DNA of 64,000 nucleotides from Sunxiuqinia sp963974515 (lineage in GTDB: Bacteria; Bacteroidota; Bacteroidia; Bacteroidales; Prolixibacteraceae). The translations under genes were made by a program, and so were the position numbers. The stretch spans positions 62,001 to 126,000 of the forward strand of contig NZ_CAXBDD010000003.1 in assembly GCF_963974515.1 (NCBI RefSeq), in the 5' to 3' direction. Below are positions 16,515 through 24,921 of this stretch, one piece after another. The notes beneath the pieces were generated by a model. That model was given only the letters and a program-made list of their open reading frames with translations, was not told the DNA's origin and searched no databases. Numbering within the stretch: the stretch's first letter is position 1; each line of letters starts with the position of its first letter.

Positions 16515-19500
16515 ATGTCAAAACTCAAAATATACAAAGCTTCGGCCGGTTCGGGAAAGACCTTTCGTCTGGCACTGGAGTACCTGAAAATCGCCTTGGC
16601 GAATGAATGGAATTACAAAAATATTCTGGCGGTAACCTTCACCAATAAGGCAACCACCGAAATGAAAGAGCGGGTGATTGAAGAATTGTACGTGCTGGCT
16701 AAAGAGCAGTCTTCGGCTTATTTGCCCATCCTCATGGATGAAATGAAGCTGAGTGCTGTGGAGATTGCTGACCGGGCCAGAAAAAGCCTAAAAAGGATTC
16801 TGCATGATTATTCCCGTTTTTCAATCAGCACCATCGACAGCTTTTTTCAGCGGGTCATCAAATCCTTTAACCGCGAACTGGGAATCAATGCCGCTTACCA
16901 AGTGGACCTGGAAGACAACCTGATTTTGGAAGAAGCGGTGGATGAATTGTTGTTATCTATTGAAGACAATCCGGAGTTGCTGGAATGGCTTAAAACGTTT
17001 GCCAATGAAAAGATACGGGAAGGTGGTGGCTGGAACCTAAAGAACGATATTCTGAAGCTTGGCGTACAGATTTACGACGAGACGTTTAAAGCACTCAATC
17101 AAACCCTGCATGAAAAGATCAACAACAAACAGTTTATCACCAACTATAAAAAGACATTAAACAGCCTGATTTTTCAGTTTGAAAGTACCCTGAAGAAAAT
17201 TGGCCGCGCTGGTTTACAGGCAATGCAGCAACACGGGGTTTCGGTCGATGATTTCAAATACAAAAAAAGCGGAGCGTCCACTTCATTTCAGCGGTTGGCC
17301 GATTTCAACCTTGATACCTGGCCGGGAAAACGCGTGGTTGAAGCGGCTGACGATCCCGAAGTGTGGACCACGCAAACCTCGAAGGTTAATGTGAAGGAAG
17401 CTGTGGCGGCCCTCCAACCACTTCTGCAGGAAGCCGTAACTTTCTATTTTAAAAAACTGCATGAATATAACAGTGCCAAGCTCATTACCAGCCAGCTTTA
17501 TACGCTGGGAATTTTGGTCGATTTGCAGTCCATGGTGCGCAAGGTGACGCAGGAAAAGGGCGTGGTGCTCATTTCCGAGTCGGGCACTTTGCTAAAAAAA
17601 ATCATTGACGATTCGGACGCACCGTTTATCTACGAAAAGACGGGTGTTTTTTACAATCATTTTATGATCGATGAATTTCAGGATACGTCAGGCTTGCAGT
17701 GGGGCAATTTTAGGCCACTGATCACCAACGCACTGTCAGAAGACCATCTGGGAATGGTGGTGGGTGATGTGAAACAAGCTATTTACCGTTGGCGAAATGG
17801 TGACTGGAATTTGCTGGCAAGCCAGGTTGGGAAGCAGTTTCCAGCCAATGGAGTGGAGGAGGAGACTCTTCAGAAAAACTGGCGAAGTACCGGCAATGTC
17901 ATTCGGTTCAACAACAGTATCTTCCAGATTTTGCCGAAGTTATTTCAGCAAAACATTAATAGTGAGTTGGAAGAGAACCGGCTTAAAGATACCGAAATGG
18001 CCAGGCAAATTGAGTTGCTGTATGGCGAAAGCCTGCAAGAAATAGCCAATGTCAAGCTGAATAATGAGGGTGCCGTTCGCATGCGTTTCTTTAATAAGCC
18101 CAAAGATCAAGAGAAAGAGGAATTGCTTGAAACAATTTTGGATGAGCTGGTGGAACGGATCCGGGAGGTGCAAAACATTGGTGCGAAGGGGCGGGAAATA
18201 GCCGTTTTGGTGCGTAAAAAGGATGAAGCCAAGTTGGTTGCAGACCGGCTGTTGCAGGAAAAATCGAAGTCGGATTTGAACTGCAATTTCAATATTCTTT
18301 CAAGCGAGTCGCTGTTTGTTAAAAATTCGCCCGCCGTGGGTTTTGTGTTGGCTTTGCTCCAGTTGCTTGCCGATCCGAACGATGATGTCGCCTTGGCGCT
18401 TGCGAATCATCTATACTACAACGAGCTGTTTGATCAGCTCAAAAGCATTGGCCAGGTGCCCGATTTGTCGATTTCTTCTTCTCCGCAACTGACCCTTGGA
18501 TTTGAGGCGCATGAGAAACCGGATAAAACCAGTTGGTTTGAAAAACGAAAGCATGAAAGCAACGTGCTTTCTGACTTCTTATCCAGCGACTATTTTTCAG
18601 AAACGCTGGGCGGACGAAACATTCAGGAGATCGCCTTTAAAATTTCTGAAATCTTTAACCTGTTTAGTCTGAATGAAGAGCTGGCTTACTTACAGGCCTT
18701 TATCGACCAGGTGGCCGAATTTATGGTAACCCGAACGGCCGATATTGCGGCTTTCCTCGGCTGGTGGGATGAACAGGGACATAAGAAAACGGTTGCTGTT
18801 TCCGAAGAGCTGGACGCCATCCGAATCCAAACCATTCACAAAGCCAAGGGTCTGGAGTATAATTATGTGTTTATTCCCTTTTGCGATTGGAAAACAGATG
18901 TAGCGGCGCAACATGCACCCATTCTATGGTGTCAACCCAAGTTGGCACCTTTTGACCAACTGGAACTGGTACCCGTTAAATTTGAAAAACGAATGGGCGA
19001 ATCTATTTTCTTTCAGGAATATTTTCAGGAAAAGATAAGTCATTACATTGATAATCTGAACATGCTTTATGTGGCCTTTACACGGGCACGCACCGCTCTG
19101 TTCACCTGGTCGGTTACAACCGGCAAGTTTGGAAATATGGCCGACGTACTGCATAATGCCATGGAGCTGGCTGATCATTTGCCTTTAAACGCAGCGGATT
19201 CGCTTTTTTGCAAATTGTCGGACTACTACGATTCAGACAATTCCTGCTTTTCGTTTGGTGAAATTTCTGTCTCATCGAAAAAAGAAAAAGTGAAAGAAAA
19301 CGGACTGGTATTGAATGAATTTCGCTTCGCTGATTTTCATAATTGCCTGAACCTGAGAAAACGCAATGAGCACTTTTTTGCAGCCGATCAGTTGACTTCA
19401 ACCAAAATAAACAAAGGCCGGATTTTTCATGAAGTACTGGCCCGGATTTCAACCGCAGCGGATGTTGACTTTGCTGTCAGTGAGCTGGTGTTTAAAGGTG

Positions 19501-19826
19501 TGGTGCAGGCCGCTGAAGGAGAACAAATGAAGCTGCAATTGCATGAGTTGGTCACCGACCCCGAAGTTAAATTATGGTTCGATGGGAGCTATCGGGTACT
19601 GAATGAGCGATCGATATTAACTGGCACAGAGTTGAAACGTCCCGACCGCATCATGCTGAACGACGAGGAAGTGATTGTGGTGGATTATAAGTCAGGCGAG
19701 ATGGAACTGGACAAATATCACTACCAGGTTCGAACTTATGTGAATGAGTTGAAGCGCTGCGGCTACCCGAATGTTTCCGGCTACATTTGGTACACCCAAA
19801 CCAATAAACGTGTAAAGGTTGGATGA
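16515..19826 (+). CDS. UvrD/Rep-type helicase with C-terminal PD-(D/E)XK nuclease (AddA/RecB-like)
   Basis: This 1103-residue superfamily 1A enzyme resects and unwinds double-strand breaks for RecA-dependent repair. Motif I is KASAGSGKTF (8-17), motif Ia VTFTNKATTEMKE, and the TxD segment ISTIDSFFQRV. Motif II is MIDEFQDTSG (about 384). Motif III is VGDVKQAIYRWRNGD, motif V IQTIHKAKGLE and motif VI MLYVAFTRAR. The C-terminal nuclease has GRIFHEVLA, RPDRIM and VVDYKSGEM (about 1055) with downstream QVRTYVNEL, so the nuclease looks intact. AddA normally works with an AddB partner that often sits beside it. None is encoded next to it here. It has its own promoter. Confidence 0.93.
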   Translation: MSKLKIYKASAGSGKTFRLALEYLKIALANEWNYKNILAVTFTNKATTEMKERVIEELYVLAKEQSSAYLPILMDEMKLSAVEIADRARKSLKRILHDYSRFSISTIDSFFQRVIKSFNRELGINAAYQVDLEDNLILEEAVDELLLSIEDNPELLEWLKTFANEKIREGGGWNLKNDILKLGVQIYDETFKALNQTLHEKINNKQFITNYKKTLNSLIFQFESTLKKIGRAGLQAMQQHGVSVDDFKYKKSGASTSFQRLADFNLDTWPGKRVVEAADDPEVWTTQTSKVNVKEAVAALQPLLQEAVTFYFKKLHEYNSAKLITSQLYTLGILVDLQSMVRKVTQEKGVVLISESGTLLKKIIDDSDAPFIYEKTGVFYNHFMIDEFQDTSGLQWGNFRPLITNALSEDHLGMVVGDVKQAIYRWRNGDWNLLASQVGKQFPANGVEEETLQKNWRSTGNVIRFNNSIFQILPKLFQQNINSELEENRLKDTEMARQIELLYGESLQEIANVKLNNEGAVRMRFFNKPKDQEKEELLETILDELVERIREVQNIGAKGREIAVLVRKKDEAKLVADRLLQEKSKSDLNCNFNILSSESLFVKNSPAVGFVLALLQLLADPNDDVALALANHLYYNELFDQLKSIGQVPDLSISSSPQLTLGFEAHEKPDKTSWFEKRKHESNVLSDFLSSDYFSETLGGRNIQEIAFKISEIFNLFSLNEELAYLQAFIDQVAEFMVTRTADIAAFLGWWDEQGHKKTVAVSEELDAIRIQTIHKAKGLEYNYVFIPFCDWKTDVAAQHAPILWCQPKLAPFDQLELVPVKFEKRMGESIFFQEYFQEKISHYIDNLNMLYVAFTRARTALFTWSVTTGKFGNMADVLHNAMELADHLPLNAADSLFCKLSDYYDSDNSCFSFGEISVSSKKEKVKENGLVLNEFRFADFHNCLNLRKRNEHFFAADQLTSTKINKGRIFHEVLARISTAADVDFAVSELVFKGVVQAAEGEQMKLQLHELVTDPEVKLWFDGSYRVLNERSILTGTELKRPDRIMLNDEEVIVVDYKSGEMELDKYHYQVRTYVNELKRCGYPNVSGYIWYTQTNKRVKVG

Positions 19827-19979
19827 TTAGTTCTGAGGCACCGGTGGCTGTGTGCCTTGTCCGCAAGAACTTGCTAATCATCCAACGGAGTTGGATTCTG
19901 AATGCTCGAACCCGCGCCTTAGTATGTGTTTGTTTTTTTGAATTTGTCCGCCAGCTGGCAGATGGAATTCAATGCGGCG

Positions 19980-20030
19980 GTCACTGAGTGCCAGTGGTTC
20001 GACGAAACTGGAAACTGCGACTGCGACTAA
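19980..20030 (-). repeat. Dispersed repeat, copy B (inverted relative to 3178-3230)
   Basis: The reverse complement aligns with copy A over about 48 bases, including an identical AACCACTGGCACT core (here 19999-19987). It lies in a gap between genes. Confidence 0.7.
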
Positions 20031-20078
20031 CAACTTACTGGAAGGTGGCGTTAAATCAAAACATTTCTCCTTTTACTA

Positions 20079-20108
20079 TTGCCACATTTGCCCAAAAATG
20101 TAATTTTG
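20079..20108 (+). promoter_or_regulatory. Bacteroidota promoter for the DUF4293 gene
   Basis: TTG (20079-20081), 19 bases, TAATTTTG (20101-20108), then ATG 18 bases later. The short leader supports choosing the ATG at 20126 over upstream in-frame starts. Confidence 0.8.
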
Positions 20109-20125
20109 TCACAAAATTCAACATT

Positions 20126-20569
20126 ATGATTCAACGCATTCAAACGGTCTATATACTTATCGCTTCTATTGTAATCGGACTTTTATTTGCCCTGCCATTT
20201 GCCGAAATCGCTGCCAACGACAAGTTTTACCTGTTCAATATCCAAGGAATCTTGTATGACGGTGAGGTGGTTGAAAACGGGCTTCCAATTATGTTGTTTG
20301 TTGGAATCATTCTGATTATTCACATCGCGGCCATTTTTATGTATAAGAAACGGATTCGGCAAATGCGTCTTCTTGTTTTTGCTATTCTGCTGATGCTGGG
20401 TCTGTTTGGAATGTTTTATTTTTTTACATTCTACAGTTTTAAAGGTTTTGAAGTGAGCTTTAAAATAGCGGTTGTATTTCCATTGATTGCCATCATTCTT
20501 GATTACCTTGCCATTCGTAACATTGGAAAAGACGAAGCACTGATTCGCTCAATTGATCGGATTCGTTAG
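20126..20569 (+). CDS. DUF4293 family membrane protein
   Basis: From the ATG at 20126 the product is 147 residues, starting MIQRIQTVYILIASIVIGLL, the hallmark opening of DUF4293, a Bacteroidota integral membrane family of unknown function. Four helices are evident: about 5-23, 52-69, 77-96 and 109-128. They enclose an external loop with NDKFYLFNIQGILYDGE. A clean promoter precedes it. It converges with the small HMA-like gene 20 bases downstream. No enzymatic motif is present. Confidence 0.88.
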   Translation: MIQRIQTVYILIASIVIGLLFALPFAEIAANDKFYLFNIQGILYDGEVVENGLPIMLFVGIILIIHIAAIFMYKKRIRQMRLLVFAILLMLGLFGMFYFFTFYSFKGFEVSFKIAVVFPLIAIILDYLAIRNIGKDEALIRSIDRIR

Positions 20570-20589
20570 TTGGCAGGTTTCCTGGATTG

Positions 20590-20841
20590 CTATTCTTCCA
20601 GTTCGGAGCAATCAACTCCCAAACGGGCCATTTGTATTTCAATGTCTTTGGCGGCAATCCCCGGATGACATTCGATCCTTAAAATTTTTTCCCAATCTTC
20701 CAGGTCAACGTGAATGGAATGGACTCCCTCTGTTTTAGAAAGCAAGTCAATGATTAAATCCACTTTCAGTTGATTGTTGATGTTCGTTCGAAATACCAAA
20801 ACTTCCAACTTGGAAGCTAAAACAGAATCTGACTTAATCAT
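20590..20841 (-). CDS. HMA-fold small protein lacking the metal-binding CxxC
   Basis: The 83-residue protein has the ferredoxin-like beta-alpha-beta pattern of heavy-metal-associated domains: LEVLVFRTNIN, then DLIIDLLSKTEGVHSIHVDLED, ILRIECHP, and a C-terminal helix IEIQMARLGVDC. The first loop, where copper chaperones have MxCxxC, reads NINNQ here, so classical Cu(I) binding is unlikely. Similar CxxC-less forms occur in Bacteroidota and may act in protein-protein contacts. Its role is unknown. It converges with DUF4293 and is preceded by an ambiguous overlapping frame. Confidence 0.7.
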   Translation of the reverse strand: MIKSDSVLASKLEVLVFRTNINNQLKVDLIIDLLSKTEGVHSIHVDLEDWEKILRIECHPGIAAKDIEIQMARLGVDCSELEE

Positions 20842-21110
20842 ATAATTTTCAGTTTCGCAGGATACTCATGCAAATATATCGCACTGAATGACTTAATGAA
20901 AGGGGTAAATACGTCAATCTTACGGGTTGTTTGTGCCAGCCGTAATTCTTTTGGTGAGCAATAACCGCAGACTATCAGATTTGTTTTGACGCGCACATGA
21001 AAAAATTGACGAAGCAACAATTCAGCTTTCCTGAATGAATTCTTCGGCCATAAACTGAGTATTTTACCCAAACTGGTGGGACTGAAAAATGATGAGTCCG
21101 TAAATTCCAA
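20838..21110 (-). other. Ambiguous 90-codon frame or gene remnant
   Basis: An open frame starts inside the 3' end of the VTT-family gene (47-base overlap in another frame) and ends with an ATGA-type overlap on the next start at 20841. The translation has no recognised domain. It could be a real small gene bridging the two neighbours, a decayed fragment, or simply the roughly 220-base spacer left open by chance. The strong overlap with an evident gene argues against a normal coding sequence. Confidence 0.25.
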
Positions 21111-21642
21111 ACCTCAAAAGGCGGAACAAGGCAAAGTTCAGGTATCTATTCATTGGATATTCTGTGGTTCCGACAAGCATGCTGATCAGTGACCAAGGGA
21201 GTGGGGTAAGCGCTGCGGTGATAATCAGAAAAGATCCGTATTTTCGAAATAATGGCCAGTATTTGCTGAAAAACTTTCGACCTAAAAAGCGAAACATTAC
21301 CACCTTTCGAAGATAACGACCTATTAAGAAGGCCAGGTAGCCAGCACCATACGATACACCTGCAAAAAATATCAGGTTGAAGACGTAATGCCAGGTATCA
21401 CCTTTGAAATACGCCCACAACATAAAAATTTCGGGCGGAAATAAACCGAAAAAGATTTCGGATCCTATGTAGATTCCATAGATGAGCAACGGCCTGCTGT
21501 AGAATCTTTCAAGCCAAATATCTTGATTGTCGCTGACAATATACTCTTTAGCCAGCAAATACAAAACAGCAAGGATTGCTAACCAAAGCAGCCCTTTCAG
21601 TATGTTTTTAAAAAGGAATTTAAACTTTTTTATTAGTTTCAT
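21064..21642 (-). CDS. VTT/DedA-like (SNARE-associated) membrane protein
   Basis: The 192-residue membrane protein has a basic N terminus and about five hydrophobic segments (12-31, 50-73, 84-108, 133-157, 165-185). The VTT signature region includes GSEIFFGLFPPEIFMLWAY (re-entrant loop with paired prolines), GAGYLAFLIGRYL, and PLPWSLISMLVGTTEYP. DedA/VTT proteins act as lipid carriers or scramblases, for example for undecaprenyl phosphate. The PP motif and second amphipathic loop are kept here. It stands alone or heads a short minus-strand unit. Substrate unknown. Confidence 0.85.
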   Translation of the reverse strand: MKLIKKFKFLFKNILKGLLWLAILAVLYLLAKEYIVSDNQDIWLERFYSRPLLIYGIYIGSEIFFGLFPPEIFMLWAYFKGDTWHYVFNLIFFAGVSYGAGYLAFLIGRYLRKVVMFRFLGRKFFSKYWPLFRKYGSFLIITAALTPLPWSLISMLVGTTEYPMNRYLNFALFRLLRFGIYGLIIFQSHQFG

Positions 21643-21765
21643 TTAGTGTTTTTATGTGACTCCAAATCCGTGTTTAAACGCATTTGGAGCCATTTTTCAG
21701 AAGCACAAACAATAAAAAGTCTTTCATGCATCCGTTGTTGAAAATCCCTTTTTAAAGTGGTACTG

Positions 21766-21996
21766 TTAAACTTTATCAATTTTCGAAGCCAGCTGGTGGT
21801 CTTTGTCGGTTACTTTGCCATCGCTGTGTGAGGTCAGGCTAATGGACACTTTTTTGTACGAATGAATCAGGATGTCGGGATGATGATCCATACTCTCTGC
21901 CAATTCGCCTACTTTGTTAACAAAAGCCAAAGCTTCCTTAAAATCCTTGAACGTAAATTCTTTTGTGATTTTCTCTGTTTCTTTATTCCAATCCAT
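21766..21996 (-). CDS. phhB: 4a-hydroxytetrahydrobiopterin dehydratase (PCD/DCoH)
   Basis: The 76-residue protein matches the pterin-4a-carbinolamine dehydratase family. The active-site signature ESMDHHPDI (35-42, His38 and His39), SISLTSHSDG with His57, and the terminal KDHQLASKID are all present. It regenerates tetrahydropterin after aromatic amino-acid hydroxylation and prevents 7-pterin formation. The protein is slightly short at the N terminus relative to many homologues (about 95-100 residues), which is still common. No phenylalanine hydroxylase is visible nearby, so its role here is open; some homologues assist Moco or folate salvage. Confidence 0.92.
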   Translation of the reverse strand: MDWNKETEKITKEFTFKDFKEALAFVNKVGELAESMDHHPDILIHSYKKVSISLTSHSDGKVTDKDHQLASKIDKV

Positions 21997-22049
21997 AATA
22001 CTTGTTTTACTGTTGAAAACAAGTTGATTGTCGCTTAGTTCATTTTAAT

Positions 22050-22625
22050 TCAGTCCTTTAATTTTTTTAAAAGCCAAGCCATATTCTCACCCAGTGTATC
22101 CATAATCTCCAGTCCTTCTTCGTCTTGCAATACAGCGCCTTGCGGACCTCCAATTGCAAAATTCCAATAACTTGAACCAGGTATGATCATTTGGCTAATC
22201 AGAAAGAAGTTGTTGAGCGTGGTAAAGGCATGGAGTTGTCCGCCACGTCGAACGGCCAGCACGCCAGCGCCAACCTTTTTCTTTAGCAGATGACCATTTC
22301 CGCGGGTCACATACCCGGCTACATCAATGAGTGCCTTCATTTCGGTATTTACATCGGCGAAATATACCGGGGACCCCAGCAATATACCATCAGCCTCGAG
22401 CATTTTTTCAATGCATTCGTTAATGGCGTCGTTCTTAATATGACAGCGCCCGTTCTTTATTTCACGGCACTTGCCGCAAGCGGCGCAACCATGCACTTGT
22501 TTCCCGCCAAGCTGGTAAAGCTCCGTTTCAATGCCGGCTGCCTGCAGTGGCTGAAATACCCGTTCGATCAATAATTTGGTGTTGCCATTTTTACGCGGAC
22601 TTGCGTTTATTGCTAATACTTTCAC
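22050..22625 (-). CDS. Iron-sulfur flavoprotein-like NAD(P)H:flavin oxidoreductase
   Basis: The 191-residue protein is of flavodoxin-fold reductase type: the FMN phosphate loop NASPRKNGNT (7-16), GSPVYFADV (84-92) for the isoalloxazine ring, and AVRRGGQLHAF (about 128). A compact cysteine cluster C47-x2-C50-x2-C53-x7-C61 resembles the 4Fe-4S site of iron-sulfur flavoproteins, which reduce O2, H2O2 or unknown acceptors using ferredoxin. Flavin binding is strongly supported, cluster binding moderately. The DUF4159 gene lies upstream on the same strand with a 22-base gap, so they may be one transcript. Confidence 0.87.
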   Translation of the reverse strand: MKVLAINASPRKNGNTKLLIERVFQPLQAAGIETELYQLGGKQVHGCAACGKCREIKNGRCHIKNDAINECIEKMLEADGILLGSPVYFADVNTEMKALIDVAGYVTRGNGHLLKKKVGAGVLAVRRGGQLHAFTTLNNFFLISQMIIPGSSYWNFAIGGPQGAVLQDEEGLEIMDTLGENMAWLLKKLKD

Positions 22626-22647
22626 GTTGTTGCTTTATCGTTGATTT

Positions 22648-23304
22648 TTAGTTGCTGAAAACATAGGAAATCAGATTGGCCCCCATCTGAAGGGCTTTTT
22701 TTCTAACTTCTGGTGGATCGTTATGCACGGAAGGATCTTCCCAGCCGTCACTCAAATCTGATTCATACGTGTAAAAACAAGCCAACCGCCCCTCAATAAA
22801 CAAGCCAAAACCTTGTGGTCGTTTATTGTCATGTTCATGAATTTTGGGCAGACCATTTTCAAACTGGTATTTTTGCCTGTAAATCGGATGGTCGGGTGGG
22901 AGTTCCACAAACTCTTGGTCGGGAAATACTTTTTTTATTTCGCGTCGGATATATTCGTCCAATCCATAATTATCATCGATGTACAAAAAACCGCCAGCTT
23001 CCAGATAGACTCGCATATTCCGACTCTCTTCTTTCGAGAAAATCACGTTGCCGTGTCCCGTAAGGTGGACAAACGGGTAATTAAATAATTCGATGCTGCC
23101 AAGCTCAACCGTTGCCGGATTGGGATCAATGTTGGTGCTGATTTCCAGGTTGCAAAACCGAATGAGATTGGGCAAGGCCGTTGGATCAGCATACCAGTCC
23201 CCGCCGCCATTGTACTTTAACAAAGCCACCTTTAAATTCGGGTTTTGGCTGAAAAGTACAGGCGCAAGAAACAAAAATAGAATGGTGACATAGCTTGTTT
23301 TCAT
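22648..23304 (-). CDS. DUF4159 secreted protein
   Basis: The 218-residue protein has a Sec signal (1-19, cleavage after LFSQ). The mature part begins LKVALLKYNGGGDWYADPT and contains PFVHLTGHGN, FLYIDDNYG and GFLYI-type strands, which fit the DUF4159 glutamine-amidotransferase-like Rossmann domain found alone or in larger envelope operons with MoxR and DUF58. Here it is stand-alone, not embedded in such an operon. The acidic DDN motif and GHGN could form a ligand site, but catalytic function is unproven. The promoter (23325-23332) and a 22-base spacing to the flavoprotein suggest a two-gene transcript. Confidence 0.85.
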   Translation of the reverse strand: MKTSYVTILFLFLAPVLFSQNPNLKVALLKYNGGGDWYADPTALPNLIRFCNLEISTNIDPNPATVELGSIELFNYPFVHLTGHGNVIFSKEESRNMRVYLEAGGFLYIDDNYGLDEYIRREIKKVFPDQEFVELPPDHPIYRQKYQFENGLPKIHEHDNKRPQGFGLFIEGRLACFYTYESDLSDGWEDPSVHNDPPEVRKKALQMGANLISYVFSN

Positions 23305-23662
23305 GTCCGGTTTTATTTAAAAAACAAAGATAGCAAGAATGAGCAATATCGCCAGTTGGAGGGCGAGTAGAAAGTGAATAAAGCACATCATGAATAATTT
23401 AGCTCATAGTAATCGATTCAGTTGGAGGCCGACATCGAATGGAGCATAAAATAAGATTCGAAGGTATTTTTATAGAACTGATTTAAATTCCAGTTGTTAT
23501 CTTTGCCGAATGCTAAATAGTGCGAAAAGGATGTAGCGAGTAGGTTTAATCAGAAATCAAGAGACGATGATTAAAGTGCGAGTTGCATGCATTGCTGCCG
23601 CAAGCCGATGAGAAGCAGTTTAGTACAAAAATGATACACAGTTAATTTGAAACGATAAACAT
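23305..23662. other. Divergent intergenic region and 150-nt leader of the transsulfuration gene
   Basis: This region separates the divergent DUF4159 and PLP genes. It contains a -7 match TATCTTTG at 23498-23505 pointing right. Downstream, an untranslated leader of about 150 bases holds a perfect 8-bp hairpin (TTTAATCA/TGATTAAA around the segment near 23550-23575) and possible closing pairs CTAAA and TTTAG. The canonical SAM-I core (GGAGGGACTGGCCC-like) is absent, so no known riboswitch is claimed. Confidence 0.5.
23325..23332 (-). promoter_or_regulatory. -7 element TATCTTTG for the DUF4159 gene
   Basis: The plus-strand CAAAGATA reads TATCTTTG on the minus strand, 20 bases upstream of the DUF4159 ATG. 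The -33 TTG is not at canonical distance. Confidence 0.55.
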
Positions 23663-24901
23663 ATGAAAAAGAGTTTTACAACCCGGTCGCTTCATGTTCC
23701 TTTTTCGAAAATTGATGCCCACAGGGCGTTGGATATGCCTGTTTATGAATCGGTTGCATATGATTTTGAAACGGCCGAAGATATGGTTGATAACTTCAGT
23801 GGCAGACTGCCTGCTCATGTTTATTCGCGGTCGAGCAATCCTACTGTCGAGTACTTCGAGCAAAAAATGAAAGCGCTCACCGGTGCTCACCAAGCCTTAG
23901 CCGTTGCTTCCGGAATGGCTGCCATTTCCAATACGATTTTAGCTATTTGTAAAAGTGGGGATAACATTATCTCCGGAAATCACTTGTTTGCCCATTCCTA
24001 TGCTTTGCTTGACCACAGTTTACGTAATTATGGCCTTGAATCACGCTTTGTTGATACCACCGATGCTGATGCGGTAGAGAAACTGGTAGATAAAAATACC
24101 AGGGCGATTTATTTTGAAACAGTGACAAATCCCCAACTGGAGATTGCCGATATTTCAAAATTGGCTGCGATAGCCAGAAAATACGATTTGGTTTTGATTG
24201 CCGACAGCACGGTTACACCACCCGTAATCTTCAATGGTCGTTTTCATGGCATTGATATCGAAGTGATGTCAACGACCAAACATATTTCAGGGGGAGGGAC
24301 TTCATTTGGTGGTGTCATTTTGGATCATGGGAGCTACAACTGGTCGCTTAATCCCAACCTGAAATCCTTCAGCATAAAGTTTGAGAAAGATGCTTTTATT
24401 GCCCGTCTGCGTAAAAACTATTTTCGAAATACAGGCGGGGCTATGTCAGCTCATACAGCTCATTACCAGATCATGGGACTAGATATTCTTGAGCTTCGCT
24501 TCGAGCGTTCTTATGAAAACTGTCTAAAACTGGGCGAATTTCTGTCTCAGCATTCATTGGTAACAAACGTAACCTATCCCGGCTTAAAAGATTCGGCTGG
24601 ATACGAGCTGGCAGTCACGCAGTTTGAAGGAAAACCGGGAACGATCCTAACCTTTGAACTGGAGTCGGAAGCAGCCTGTTTCACGTTTATGAATCATTTG
24701 CGTACAATTCGGCGTGCCACCAACCTCAATGACAACAAATCGCTGATTATTCATCCTTGGTCAACCATTTATGCTGAATTTACAGAGGAAGAACGGCTGG
24801 CAATGAAAATCAGTCCAACGGCTGTCCGATTGTCAGTGGGGATTGAAGCGGCTGCAGATTTGATTGAAGACATTGAATCTGCTCTGGGGGCGTTGGATTA
24901 G
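23663..24901 (+). CDS. Transsulfuration-family PLP enzyme (Cys/Met metabolism)
   Basis: The 412-residue protein belongs to the Cys/Met-metabolism PLP family: cystathionine gamma-synthase, O-acetylhomoserine sulfhydrylase or methionine gamma-lyase. Visible features are the inter-subunit loop HVYSRSSNPTVEYFE (52-66), SGMAAISNTI (83-92), the cofactor-Asp region DSTVTPP (181-187) and the PLP lysine Lys206 in MSTTKHISGGGTSFGG. The region SLIIHPWSTIY near 361 shows the SLGG-like substrate-binding stretch replaced. The start ATG at 23663 follows a long leader. The family is certain; the exact reaction is not decidable without comparison. It converges with the hybrid kinase 20 bases downstream. Confidence 0.9.
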   Translation: MKKSFTTRSLHVPFSKIDAHRALDMPVYESVAYDFETAEDMVDNFSGRLPAHVYSRSSNPTVEYFEQKMKALTGAHQALAVASGMAAISNTILAICKSGDNIISGNHLFAHSYALLDHSLRNYGLESRFVDTTDADAVEKLVDKNTRAIYFETVTNPQLEIADISKLAAIARKYDLVLIADSTVTPPVIFNGRFHGIDIEVMSTTKHISGGGTSFGGVILDHGSYNWSLNPNLKSFSIKFEKDAFIARLRKNYFRNTGGAMSAHTAHYQIMGLDILELRFERSYENCLKLGEFLSQHSLVTNVTYPGLKDSAGYELAVTQFEGKPGTILTFELESEAACFTFMNHLRTIRRATNLNDNKSLIIHPWSTIYAEFTEEERLAMKISPTAVRLSVGIEAAADLIEDIESALGALD

Positions 24902-24921
24902 GCGCATCAGCGTTGCAAGGA

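Larger units (their letters stand above)
19827..20125. other. Intergenic region with repeat sequence
   Basis: About 300 bases follow the AddA-like gene. It contains a possible hairpin (AGGCAC near 19838 with GTGCCT near 19851), the string CCGCAAGAACTTGC (19861-19874) whose reverse complement recurs near 13067-13080, the dispersed repeat copy at 19980-20030, and the promoter at 20079-20108. No gene is convincing. An in-frame upstream extension of the next gene is rejected. Confidence 0.55.

Noticed and set aside
19988..20125. N-terminal extension of the DUF4293 protein
   Set aside because: The promoter (20079-20108) lies inside it and the family begins at MIQRIQTV; the extension includes the dispersed repeat.
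23506..23662. Canonical SAM-I riboswitch before the PLP enzyme
   Set aside because: The expected conserved core is absent; kept only as an uncharacterised leader.
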